Part shown: piece after piece, positions 35,331 to 43,002 of the stretch | Numbering within the stretch: the first letter of the stretch is position 1 | Layout: the number at the start of each line of letters is the position of its first letter | From: Micromonospora ferruginea | GTDB lineage: Bacteria > Actinomycetota > Actinomycetes > Mycobacteriales > Micromonosporaceae | DNA: 64,000 nt | Assembly (NCBI RefSeq): GCF_013694245.2 | Contig: NZ_CP059322.2 | Span: forward strand, 3,665,001 to 3,729,000 | Direction: 5' to 3' | Notes under the pieces: model-generated | What the model was told of the DNA's origin: nothing | What the model saw: only the letters and a program-made list of their open reading frames with translations | The model's database searches: none | Position numbers and translations under genes: made by a program

Positions 35331-36509
35331 ATGACCCGGACTTCGAACGCCTCCACGTTCGGCGCGCTGCTGCGCGAGCTGGCCGCCGACACGGTCGCCG
35401 TGGACGAGGTGGCGTCGGCCGCCCGTACCGCCTCGCCGGAGGTGGCCCGCCTCCCGCCCGGCGAGGTCCGACGCCAGGTGGTCCTGCTGCTCACCAGCGG
35501 TCTCGGCGCGCTGGAACGGCACGAGGACCCCGCCGGGCGTGACTTCACCGAGGCCCGCCGGCTGGGCGCCGACCGGGCCGCGCAGGGCATCTCCGTCGCC
35601 GGCCTGCTGCGCGGCGTGCAGGCCGGCCGGGACCGGGCGGTGGAACTGGTGGTCCGGCACGGCCGGGCCGCCGGCATCGCCGACGAGGTGCTGTTGGAGG
35701 GGCTGCTCGTCATCGGCCGGTACGCCGCCGCGGTGGAGCGGGCGGTGGTGGACGGGCACCGCGCCGCCGAGCGGGAACTGGTCGGCGGTGGCGCCGCGGC
35801 CCGGGCCGGGCTGCTGCGCCGGCTGCTGCTCGACGGGCCGGCCGGCACGCCCCCGGCGGAGCTGACCCGGTTCGGCCTCCGGCCGGACGGCCGCTACCAC
35901 TGCCTGGTCGCCACCCGCGCCGACCCGGTGCGGTCGCACACCCTGCACCGGCAGCTCACCCGGCACGGCGGCCTGCTCGGCACCATCGAGGACCGGCTGG
36001 CCGGCCTGCTCCCCCGGTTGCCCGGCGGCACCCCGGCCGACCTGCTGGCCCTGGTGGCGCCGGCGCAGCCGTTGGAGCGGGCCCCGGCGATGTACGCGCT
36101 CTGCCTGGCGGCGTTGCGCACCGCCACGCACCGGCGGCTGCGCGGGCTGCGCCGGGTCACCGACCTGGCCGGGGAGACCGCGCTGGCCGCCCAGCCGGCC
36201 CTGGCCGAGCTGCTGCGGGGCACGCTGCTCGGCGCGCTCGACCCGGCCGACGAGTTCCACCGGGAACTCGCCGCCACCGCGCTCGCCTGGCTGGACCACG
36301 GCCAGCGGCTGGACCAGACCGCCGCCGCGCTGCACGTGCACCCGAACACGGTGCGCTACCGGATGCGCCGGCTCCGGGAGGTCACCGGCGGGCCGCCGGT
36401 CGAGGAGGGGGCGCGGTGCACGGTGCCGGAGACCGTGCACTGGTGGTGGGCGTTGCGGAGCTGGTTGGACGGCTGCCCGGCGCGCGAGGTCACCGGCGGC
36501 GGCGCCTGA
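35331..36509 (+). CDS. PucR-type helix-turn-helix transcriptional regulator
   Basis: 392 residues from ATG 35331 with GGGAGG upstream. The N-terminal half is a helical sensor domain; the C-terminal HTH_30 is LDHGQRLDQTAAALHVHPNT then VRYRMRRLREVTG, the hallmark of PucR/CdaR regulators. Divergent to the beta-propeller gene with a palindromic site between, so it may control that gene. The effector is unknown. Its last 20 bp overlap the convergent channel gene. Confidence 0.82.
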   Translation: MTRTSNASTFGALLRELAADTVAVDEVASAARTASPEVARLPPGEVRRQVVLLLTSGLGALERHEDPAGRDFTEARRLGADRAAQGISVAGLLRGVQAGRDRAVELVVRHGRAAGIADEVLLEGLLVIGRYAAAVERAVVDGHRAAERELVGGGAAARAGLLRRLLLDGPAGTPPAELTRFGLRPDGRYHCLVATRADPVRSHTLHRQLTRHGGLLGTIEDRLAGLLPRLPGGTPADLLALVAPAQPLERAPAMYALCLAALRTATHRRLRGLRRVTDLAGETALAAQPALAELLRGTLLGALDPADEFHRELAATALAWLDHGQRLDQTAAALHVHPNTVRYRMRRLREVTGGPPVEEGARCTVPETVHWWWALRSWLDGCPAREVTGGGA

Positions 36510-36993
36510 TCCGGCGGTCGCCGGGCGCCGGCTCGGGCGTCGGACGAACCGGCTCGGGCAGCACCACGCCCTGCCGGGCGGCCATCTCCTCGACCAGCGC
36601 CCGCAGCCGCCGGACGTCGGACTTCAGCTCCTCCTGCTCGGCGTGCTCGAACGCGTCGTCGTCGACGATCAGCCGGCTGGCGAAGTGCGCGGTGATCAGC
36701 GGAATCACCAGCAGCACCATGGTGGAGATGAGCAGCGCGGCGAGGAACCGCCCGGCGAACGTGGTCGGGGAGATGTCGCCGTAGCCGACCGTGGAGGCGG
36801 TCACCACCGCCCACCAGACCGAGTCCGCCGCGCCCTTGTGCTCGGCCTGGCTGTAGAGCACGCCGGCCACCACGATCATCAACAGGTACGAGGTGATCAG
36901 CGTCCGCGGCGAGTTGGCGAACCAGACCAGCCCCCGGTAGATCCAGCGGAACGGCAGCAGCAGAAGTTCCATGGCGTCATGCTGCACGGTCAT
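36490..36993 (-). CDS. two-helix potassium channel
   Basis: 167 residues from ATG 36993 (ATG 36972 is an alternative). Outer helix about 31-48, selectivity filter TVGYGD (68-73) and inner helix near 80-105 (FLAALLISTMVLLVIPLITA). The C-terminal 60 residues form a charged coiled coil (EQEELKSDVRRLRALVEEMA) that should bundle the tetramer, then a Pro/Arg-rich tail. KcsA-like architecture without an RCK domain. Confidence 0.87.
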   Translation of the reverse strand: MTVQHDAMELLLLPFRWIYRGLVWFANSPRTLITSYLLMIVVAGVLYSQAEHKGAADSVWWAVVTASTVGYGDISPTTFAGRFLAALLISTMVLLVIPLITAHFASRLIVDDDAFEHAEQEELKSDVRRLRALVEEMAARQGVVLPEPVRPTPEPAPGDRRIRRRRR

Positions 36994-37023
36994 CGCCACC
37001 CGTCGCTGTGCGAGTCTGGGCGG

Positions 37024-37476
37024 GTGACCGACGTGATCTTCCGGGAGGCCGTCCGGGCCGACCTGCCCGCCGTGCTCGCCCTGCTCGCCGACGACGTGCT
37101 CGGCCGCACCCGCGACCTGCCCGAGGTCGACGAGGCGTACGAGCGGGCGTTCGCCGACCTCGACGCCGACCCGCGCAACCTGATGATCGTCGCCGACGAC
37201 GGCGGCGAGCTGGTCGGCTGCTTCCAGATCACCTACATCCCCGGTCTGGGCCGGCACGGTGCCGAGCGGTCGCTGATCGAGGCGGTGCGGGTCCGCTCCG
37301 ACCGGCGCGGTCGCGGGCTGGGCGGGGCGATGATGCGCTGGGCGATCGACCAGGCCCGCGCGCGGGGCTGCGCGCTGGTGCAGCTCACCACCGACAAGCA
37401 GCGCGCCGACGCGCACCGGTTCTACCGCGACCTGGGCTTCGTGGCCAGCCACGAGGGGATGAAGCTGGCCCTGTAG
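37024..37476 (+). CDS. GNAT family N-acetyltransferase
   Basis: 150 residues from GTG 37024. Clear GNAT fold: VIFREAVRADLPAVLALLAD, the acetyl-CoA loop RSDRRGRGLGGAMMRWAID and the C-terminal DKQRADAHRFYRDLGFVASH. It is divergent from the channel gene with 30 bp between, so the two share a promoter region. Substrate unknown. Confidence 0.88.
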   Translation: MTDVIFREAVRADLPAVLALLADDVLGRTRDLPEVDEAYERAFADLDADPRNLMIVADDGGELVGCFQITYIPGLGRHGAERSLIEAVRVRSDRRGRGLGGAMMRWAIDQARARGCALVQLTTDKQRADAHRFYRDLGFVASHEGMKLAL

Positions 37477-37537
37477 AGGGGCACCGGTCCCTCCGGCGGG
37501 GGAGGGTTCGCGCCCGGCCGACGACCAGGCTGACGGT

Positions 37538-38083
37538 ATGCCCACCGACACGCTGTCCCCGCCGACCGTCCACCCGCACGACGGCCGCCCGCCGCAACCG
37601 TGGGCGGTCCGCGCCGCGCACCTGATCCCGCTGGTCGTGCTCCCGTCCGGGCTGTGGCGGATCGCGCTGGTCGCCGGCGTGCCGATCGGCGCGGTGGTGG
37701 CCGGCGACCGAATCCGCCCCGGGTTCGGCGAGAGCGTCTACATCGTCGCGCTCAGCCTGGTCTCGGAGGGGCTGGCGCTGCTCTCGCTGGGCCTGGTCCG
37801 CCCGTGGGGCGAGGTGTTCCCCCGCCGCCTCCCGCTGGTCGGCGGCCGGCGGGTACCGCCGTCGTTCGCGGTCACCGCCGCCACCGCCGGCGCCGGCGCG
37901 CTCACCCTGATCTGGGGATACGCGTCGTGGGGCGTGCTTGTCGACGGCAACGACCTGGGGCTGCCGGCCGGCGGCTTCGCCCTGCTGGTGGCCGCCTACG
38001 CCCCGCTGCTGCTCTGGGGCCCGCTGCTGCTCGCGGTCACCTGGGCCTACCACCGCCGCCGCTCGGGCTCCGCTAGTCGGTGA
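37538..38083 (+). CDS. small integral membrane protein, family unknown
   Basis: 181 residues with four to five membrane helices (HLIPLVVLPSGLWRIALVAG, SVYIVALSLVSEGLALLSL, a central TAATAGAGALTLIWGYASW and GGFALLVAAYAPLLLWGPLL) and a basic C-terminus. CAGGCT lies six bases before ATG 37538, the leaderless spacing. I do not recognise the family. Confidence 0.75.
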   Translation: MPTDTLSPPTVHPHDGRPPQPWAVRAAHLIPLVVLPSGLWRIALVAGVPIGAVVAGDRIRPGFGESVYIVALSLVSEGLALLSLGLVRPWGEVFPRRLPLVGGRRVPPSFAVTAATAGAGALTLIWGYASWGVLVDGNDLGLPAGGFALLVAAYAPLLLWGPLLLAVTWAYHRRRSGSASR

Positions 38084-38397
38084 GTCGCCTGATCCAGCCC
38101 CGGGGCCGGGCGTGGGGCGGCGCGGTCGCCGCGTTTCGCGCTCACGCCGTGCTGGCCGGGTATGCGCTCATGGCCCTCGCTTCGCTCGGTGCGTTTGCTC
38201 ATGCGCCGGGCCGGGCGCGCGACCGGCCCGAAGTCGTCGTCACTCGGCGGGGCCGGGGATCCGGTGCAGCTCGGCCGGCGTGGATCTCGGCGGTGTGCCG
38301 CCACTCAGCGAGCAGTTGACGACAGCGCCGCCGGCCCGGCTGGAAGAGGCGACGCTTCCGATGAGCGAGATTGACGTTCCGCAGCTTGGGAAAGACC
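38084..38397. other. gene-free stretch with possible coding debris
   Basis: No convincing gene on either strand. Around 38282-38400 one frame reads DLGGVPPLSEQLTTAPPARL and SEIDVPQLGKDRDLG, which may be debris but matches nothing I know. The subregion 38150-38215 carries GC-rich repeats of the GCTCATG/GCGC kind common between genes. Confidence 0.3.
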
Positions 38398-38449
38398 GAG
38401 ATCTTGGTAAGAATGTGCCCCTCTGGGGCCCGTTTCGTTCCAAGATCTC
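38398..38449. repeat. palindromic element with GATCTTGG arms
   Basis: Arms GAGATCTTGG and CCAAGATCTC (10 bp) around 32 bp that include a GGGGCCC core. The outer arms resemble family A palindromes; the inner part differs. Confidence 0.5.
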
Positions 38450-38450
38450 C

Positions 38451-38513
38451 GGAGCCCGGAGCCCGGAGCCCGGAGCCCGGAGCCCGGAGCCCGGAGCCCG
38501 GAGCCCGGAGCCC
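38451..38513. repeat. heptanucleotide tandem repeat (GGAGCCC) x 9
   Basis: Nine exact copies of GGAGCCC directly after the palindromic element and 58 bp beyond the end of the ABC exporter operon. A seven-base unit changes reading frame with each copy, and exact identity suggests recent slippage, so copy number probably varies between strains. Confidence 0.95.
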
Positions 38514-38570
38514 GGCATCGGGCTACGGGTGCCGGGCTCCGGCGCACCGTGGTCGGGCGCGTCGGCTTTG

Positions 38571-39284
38571 TCAGTCGGTCACCAACTGACCGTCCCGCAG
38601 GACGAGGGTGCGGTCGGCCAGCTCGATCAGCGCCGGATCGTGCGTCGCGACCAGCGCGGTCATCCCCCGGGCGTGCACCACCGCACGGAGCAGGTCCATG
38701 ATCGAGCGTCCGGTCTCCGAGTCGAGCTGCCCGGTCGGCTCGTCGGCGATGAGCAGGTCCGGCTCGTTGGCCAGCGCCCGGGCCACCGCCACCCGCTGCT
38801 GCTGCCCGCCGGACAGCTCGTACGGGCGCTGCGCGGCGTGCGCGCCCAGCCCGACCAGTTCCAGCAGCACCGCCACCCGCTGTTCCCGCTCCGCCGCCGG
38901 CACCTTCGCCAGCCGCAGCGGCACCCCGACGTTCTCCGCCGCGGACAGGATCGGCACCAGGCCGAAGGTCTGGAAGACGAAGCCGACGGTGCCCCGGCGC
39001 AGCGACAGCAGCTCCCGCTCCCCCGCCGAGGTCACGTCGTGCCCGGCCACCCGGATCCGCCCGGCGTCCGGCCGGTCCAGGCCGCCGACCAGGTTCAACA
39101 GCGTGGTCTTGCCGGCACCCGACCGGCCGCGGACCGCGACCAGCTCACCGCGACCGGCGGTGAAGGAGACGTCCCGCACGGCGTGCACCGCGTGCTCCCC
39201 CCGGCCGAAGGTGCGGCTCACCCCCTCGACCCGCACCACGTCCTCGACCGTCGTGGTCGACGGCGCCACGGCCCGCTCGGTCAT
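38571..39284 (-). CDS. ABC exporter ATPase (MacB/LolD type)
   Basis: 237 residues from ATG 39284, inside the stop of the preceding ATPase gene (TGATG). Walker A GRSGAGKTTLL, Q-loop FVFQTFGLVP, signature LSGGQQQRVAVARAL, Walker B LLIADEPTG and H-loop ATHDPAL are complete. Last gene of a four-gene operon with two FtsX-like permeases; it should power extrusion of a substrate from the membrane or envelope. Confidence 0.92.
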   Translation of the reverse strand: MTERAVAPSTTTVEDVVRVEGVSRTFGRGEHAVHAVRDVSFTAGRGELVAVRGRSGAGKTTLLNLVGGLDRPDAGRIRVAGHDVTSAGERELLSLRRGTVGFVFQTFGLVPILSAAENVGVPLRLAKVPAAEREQRVAVLLELVGLGAHAAQRPYELSGGQQQRVAVARALANEPDLLIADEPTGQLDSETGRSIMDLLRAVVHARGMTALVATHDPALIELADRTLVLRDGQLVTD

Positions 39285-40270
39285 CACTCACTCTCCTCGG
39301 CGTGCGCCCGGTCGCCGGGGCGCACCTCGACGTGGTCGGGTTCCAGGTTGAGCCGCACCCGGTCGCGCAGCGACAGCGCCTCCACGAACGGCGCCGGCAA
39401 CTGCATCCGGCCGGTGCGGTCGAGCACCGCGTACTCCTCGCTGACCAGCTCGGTGCCGCCGTCCGCGGTGGTCCGCGCGGTCCGGCGTACCTCGGAGGCG
39501 GTCCGGCCGTCGCGGATGGCGACGGTCCGGCGGACCTGACCGGCCACGGCGTGGTCGTGGGTGACCACCACGATGGTCACGCCCAGCTCGGCATTGATGG
39601 TGCGCAGCGCGGCGAAGACCTCCGCGCCGGTCGCCTCGTCCAGCTCGCCGGTCGGCTCGTCGGCGAAGAGGATCTCCGGGTCGTTGGCCACCGCCACGGC
39701 CACCGCACACCGCTGCTGCTCGCCGCCGCTCATCTGGCCTGGCCGCCGGTCCGCGCAGTGGCCGACCCCGACCATGTCGAGCAGGCGCAGCGCCCGCTCC
39801 CGCCGCTCCCGCCGGCCGCCGCCCCGGCCGGCCAGCTTCATCGGCAGCTCGACGTTCTCCACCGCGGTCAGGTACGGCAGCAGGTTGCGGCCGGTCTGCT
39901 GCCAGATGAAGCCGACCATCTCCCGCCGGTAGGCCAACCGCTTCTTGTGCGACAGGGCGAGCAGGTCGTACTCGGCGACCCGGGCGATGCCGGCGGTCGG
40001 CGTGTCCAACCCGGACAGGATGTTGAGCAGGGTGGACTTGCCCGAGCCGGAGGCGCCCACGATCGCGACCAGCTCGCCCCGGTCGATCACCAGGTCGAGG
40101 CCCTGCAGGGCGACCACCTCGACGCCCTCGGTCTTGAAGATGCGCACCAGGCCGTCGCAGACGATGTGCCCGCGCAGCCGGTCCCGGCCGCCGGCCCGTT
40201 CGGCGGCGCGCTCGGCGGCACGTCGTTGCAGGGCGGCCAGGTCCGGCGCAGCCTCCGCGGTCGCGGTCAT
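39284..40270 (-). CDS. ABC exporter ATPase with C-terminal AbrB-like domain
   Basis: 328 residues. ABC core residues about 35-250: Walker A GASGSGKSTLL, signature MSGGEQQRCAVAVAV (Met and Val variants of LSGGQQQR and RAL), Walker B ILFADEPTG, H-loop VVTHDHAV. After it, residues about 280-320 read YAVLDRTGRMQLPAPFVEAL then DRVRLNLEPDHVEV, the pattern of the SpoVT/AbrB swapped-hairpin fold. The N-terminus is helical and charged. It partners with the other ATPase, giving a heterodimeric motor. The tail might dimerise or sense a signal; unproven. Confidence 0.87.
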   Translation of the reverse strand: MTATAEAAPDLAALQRRAAERAAERAGGRDRLRGHIVCDGLVRIFKTEGVEVVALQGLDLVIDRGELVAIVGASGSGKSTLLNILSGLDTPTAGIARVAEYDLLALSHKKRLAYRREMVGFIWQQTGRNLLPYLTAVENVELPMKLAGRGGGRRERRERALRLLDMVGVGHCADRRPGQMSGGEQQRCAVAVAVANDPEILFADEPTGELDEATGAEVFAALRTINAELGVTIVVVTHDHAVAGQVRRTVAIRDGRTASEVRRTARTTADGGTELVSEEYAVLDRTGRMQLPAPFVEALSLRDRVRLNLEPDHVEVRPGDRAHAEESE

Positions 40271-43002
40271 CAGCTCTCCTCTCCGAGCCGCAGCACCTCA
40301 CCGAGGCGCATCCGGCGGTTGTTCACGGCCTCCACGGTGATCGCGAAGCCGAGGGCCAGCAGGGCCAGGGCCGACACCCCGGCCACCAGGCCGGGTTCGA
40401 AACGGGGACGCACGCCCACCCCGCCGGTGAACGCGGGCAGGCCGAGCACCGGGGTGAGCAGCAACGGCAGCAGCGCGCCCACCACCGCGCCGGTGAGCAC
40501 CGACACCAGCACCAGCGGGGTCAGCTCGACCAGCAGCAGCCCGCGCCACTGCCGGCGGGACAGGCCCATGGTGCGCAGCCGGGACAGCACCTGACCCCGG
40601 GAGCGGGCCCCGGCGAGCACCGCGAACGCCAAGCCGAGCAGGCCCAGCACCGCGCCACCGCCGGCGCCGAGCGCGAACCCGAAGACCAGCAGCCCGTTCA
40701 CCCCGCTGCCGCCCAGCTCGGCGCGGACCTCGGACCGGCTGGTCACCTCCGGCGCGCGGGCCTTGTCCCCGGTGTCCACCGTGCCGATCCGCAGGTAGCG
40801 CCGCTGCCCCTCGACCGCCACCCGGTTCACCTCGGCGGTGTCCACGCCGGGCCCGGCCAGCACGAAGCCGGTCGGAGCGAGCGGGTGCACGGCGTCGGCC
40901 GGCAGCGCCGGCCAGGGCAACACCACGAACCGGTCGACGTCGCGGTCGACGAGCGCGAACCCGTCGACCGTGGCGGCGACCCGCACCGGCAGCCGGTTGC
41001 CCTGCACGTCCAGCCAGGCGGGACGGCGACCCTCGCCGTCGGCGAGCCCCGCGTCGGCCAACTCCCCGGCGATCGTCGGGGAGACCACCGCCGGCAACGG
41101 GGTGCTGCCGTCGCCGCCGGCCAGCAGCGCATCCGGCACGCTCGCCGGTACGCCGGCGCGGCGGGCCACCTCGGCGAAGCCGGCGGCGTCGACCAGCAGC
41201 ACCCGCAACTCCCGGATCGGGGTCGGCCGGCCCACCCGGTCGGCCAACGGGCGCTCGGCCGGCACGGTCAGCAGCGGGGCCACCGCCCGGACCCCGGGCA
41301 GCGCGGCCAGTTGGGTGGCGGTGTCCGGCGCGAACCGTTCGCCGCCGACCAGCACGTCCCCGGGCACCGCGCGGGCCGCGGCGGTGTCCCGGCCGGCCTC
41401 GATGCCGGTCGCCACCACCCCGCAGAACGCCGCGGTGGCGACCGCCAGCACCACCACGACCAGCGGCCCGGTGCTGGCGGCCCGGCCGGCGCGGGCGGTG
41501 CCGAGGAACGCGACGCTGCCCCGCGCCCGGACCGTGGCGCGACTCAGCAGCCGCAACGGCCACGGGTACGCGCGCAGCGCCAGCAACGCCGCGGCCACCG
41601 CCAGCAGCACCGGCACCGACACCAGCAGCGGATCCACCGACCCGGCGACGAGCCCGCGCCGGCGCAGCAGGAACGCCCCCAGCACGGCCACCCCGAGCAC
41701 CACCACCTCGACGGTGAGCCGGACCGCCGGCGACCGGCCGCCGAGGTCGGACCGGCCGGCGGCGCCCCGGCCGACGGCCAGCGCCGCCAACGGCGGGAGC
41801 GCGGTGACCAGCAGCGCGGCCAGCAGCACCCACCGCGCCGACGTCCCGGTGCCGGGCAGCAGGCCGCCGAGCAGCCAGCCGATCCCGGCCGCGGCCGGCA
41901 GCACCAGCGCCGACTCGGCCAGGCCCCGGCGCAGCAGCGCCCCCGTCGAACCGCCCCGCGCCCGGATCAGGTGGAACTCCGCGCGCCGCCGACGTGCGGC
42001 CAGCCGGGCGGCCAGCAGGGACAACCCGGCCAGCGTGGCGAGCAGCCCGGCGGCGATCACCGCGAGCAGCGTGCGGGCGGCGGCGTACGCGTCGGCGAAG
42101 CGACGCAACGCGACGTCCACGCCCTGGGTCAGCCGGACCGAGGCGGGCCGGACCCGCTCCAGCCCGTCGAGGCCGGCGATCAGCGCGTCGAGCCGGCCCG
42201 GGTCGAGCCGCTCCGGTGCGATCCGGTAGCGCCAGGTGAAGCTCACCGGCCAGCCGACCGCGGCGGCGGCGTCCACCCCGGCCTCGGCGGTGTAGCCGAC
42301 CGCGACGAACGGGTCGCCGTCGCCCTCCGGCGGGGTGAGCCGCAGCATCGACGGCAGCCCGTCCCACACCCCGTCGCCCGGGTCGTTCGGCCGCCACACC
42401 CCGACCAGCTCGACCGGCCGGGACCGCGTCGGACGGCCGGTCGGGTCGGTCGGGTCCAGCATCGACAGGCTGAACCGGTCGCCGGGGGCGACGCCCAGGC
42501 TCCGCGCCACGGCGTCGGAGAGCGCCACCTCGACCGCGCCGGAGGCGGCGACGCCCCGTTCCGGCCACCGCCCGCCGGTCAGGGTGGCCGCCTCACGCAG
42601 GCCGCCGCCGGTGCGCAGGACCAGGTCGATCAGCCCCTTGTCGGCGGAGAGCGTCGGACCGCGCAGCCGGCCCGGGGTCGTGTCCGCGGCGTACCAGCGC
42701 TGCCCGATCGCCTCCCGCACCGCGCCGGGCATCCGGTCGGAGATCGTGTCGAGCTGACCCGACTGGGCGGCCACGACGGGCTGCTGGGTCGACGGGAACG
42801 TGGTCGGCGCCTGGGCGTACGTGAGGTCACGCAGGGCGGCCGGCTGGTTCGCGACGTACTCCCGCAGCCCCTGACCGGTGAGCCGGTCGGCGACCCGCGG
42901 CACCCCGGTGATCAGCAGCGCGGTCACCACGGTCAGGACGGCGAGCAGCAGGAACTGCCCCCCGTACGCCCGGACCCGGCCGGCGGCACCTGACAGCGTC
43001 AT
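40270..43002 (-). CDS. FtsX/MacB-like ABC permease
   Basis: 910 residues. Duplicate FtsX architecture: an N-terminal helix (FLLLAVLTVVTALLITGVP), a large extracytoplasmic domain, a three-helix bundle around 370-560, a second extracytoplasmic domain and a final three-helix FtsX unit ([20 protein letters not shown] and PLVLVSVLTGAVVGALLPLL). Its stop overlaps the ATPase start (TGATG) and its own start overlaps the other permease stop (ATGA). Substrate unknown; such systems move lipids, lipoproteins or peptides. Confidence 0.86.
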   Translation of the reverse strand: MTLSGAAGRVRAYGGQFLLLAVLTVVTALLITGVPRVADRLTGQGLREYVANQPAALRDLTYAQAPTTFPSTQQPVVAAQSGQLDTISDRMPGAVREAIGQRWYAADTTPGRLRGPTLSADKGLIDLVLRTGGGLREAATLTGGRWPERGVAASGAVEVALSDAVARSLGVAPGDRFSLSMLDPTDPTGRPTRSRPVELVGVWRPNDPGDGVWDGLPSMLRLTPPEGDGDPFVAVGYTAEAGVDAAAAVGWPVSFTWRYRIAPERLDPGRLDALIAGLDGLERVRPASVRLTQGVDVALRRFADAYAAARTLLAVIAAGLLATLAGLSLLAARLAARRRRAEFHLIRARGGSTGALLRRGLAESALVLPAAAGIGWLLGGLLPGTGTSARWVLLAALLVTALPPLAALAVGRGAAGRSDLGGRSPAVRLTVEVVVLGVAVLGAFLLRRRGLVAGSVDPLLVSVPVLLAVAAALLALRAYPWPLRLLSRATVRARGSVAFLGTARAGRAASTGPLVVVVLAVATAAFCGVVATGIEAGRDTAAARAVPGDVLVGGERFAPDTATQLAALPGVRAVAPLLTVPAERPLADRVGRPTPIRELRVLLVDAAGFAEVARRAGVPASVPDALLAGGDGSTPLPAVVSPTIAGELADAGLADGEGRRPAWLDVQGNRLPVRVAATVDGFALVDRDVDRFVVLPWPALPADAVHPLAPTGFVLAGPGVDTAEVNRVAVEGQRRYLRIGTVDTGDKARAPEVTSRSEVRAELGGSGVNGLLVFGFALGAGGGAVLGLLGLAFAVLAGARSRGQVLSRLRTMGLSRRQWRGLLLVELTPLVLVSVLTGAVVGALLPLLLTPVLGLPAFTGGVGVRPRFEPGLVAGVSALALLALGFAITVEAVNNRRMRLGEVLRLGEES

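Noticed and set aside
38451..38513. coding repeat (GARSPEP) in a secreted protein
   Set aside because: The heptamer reads open in all frames by composition only; no start, ribosome-binding site or flanking domain.
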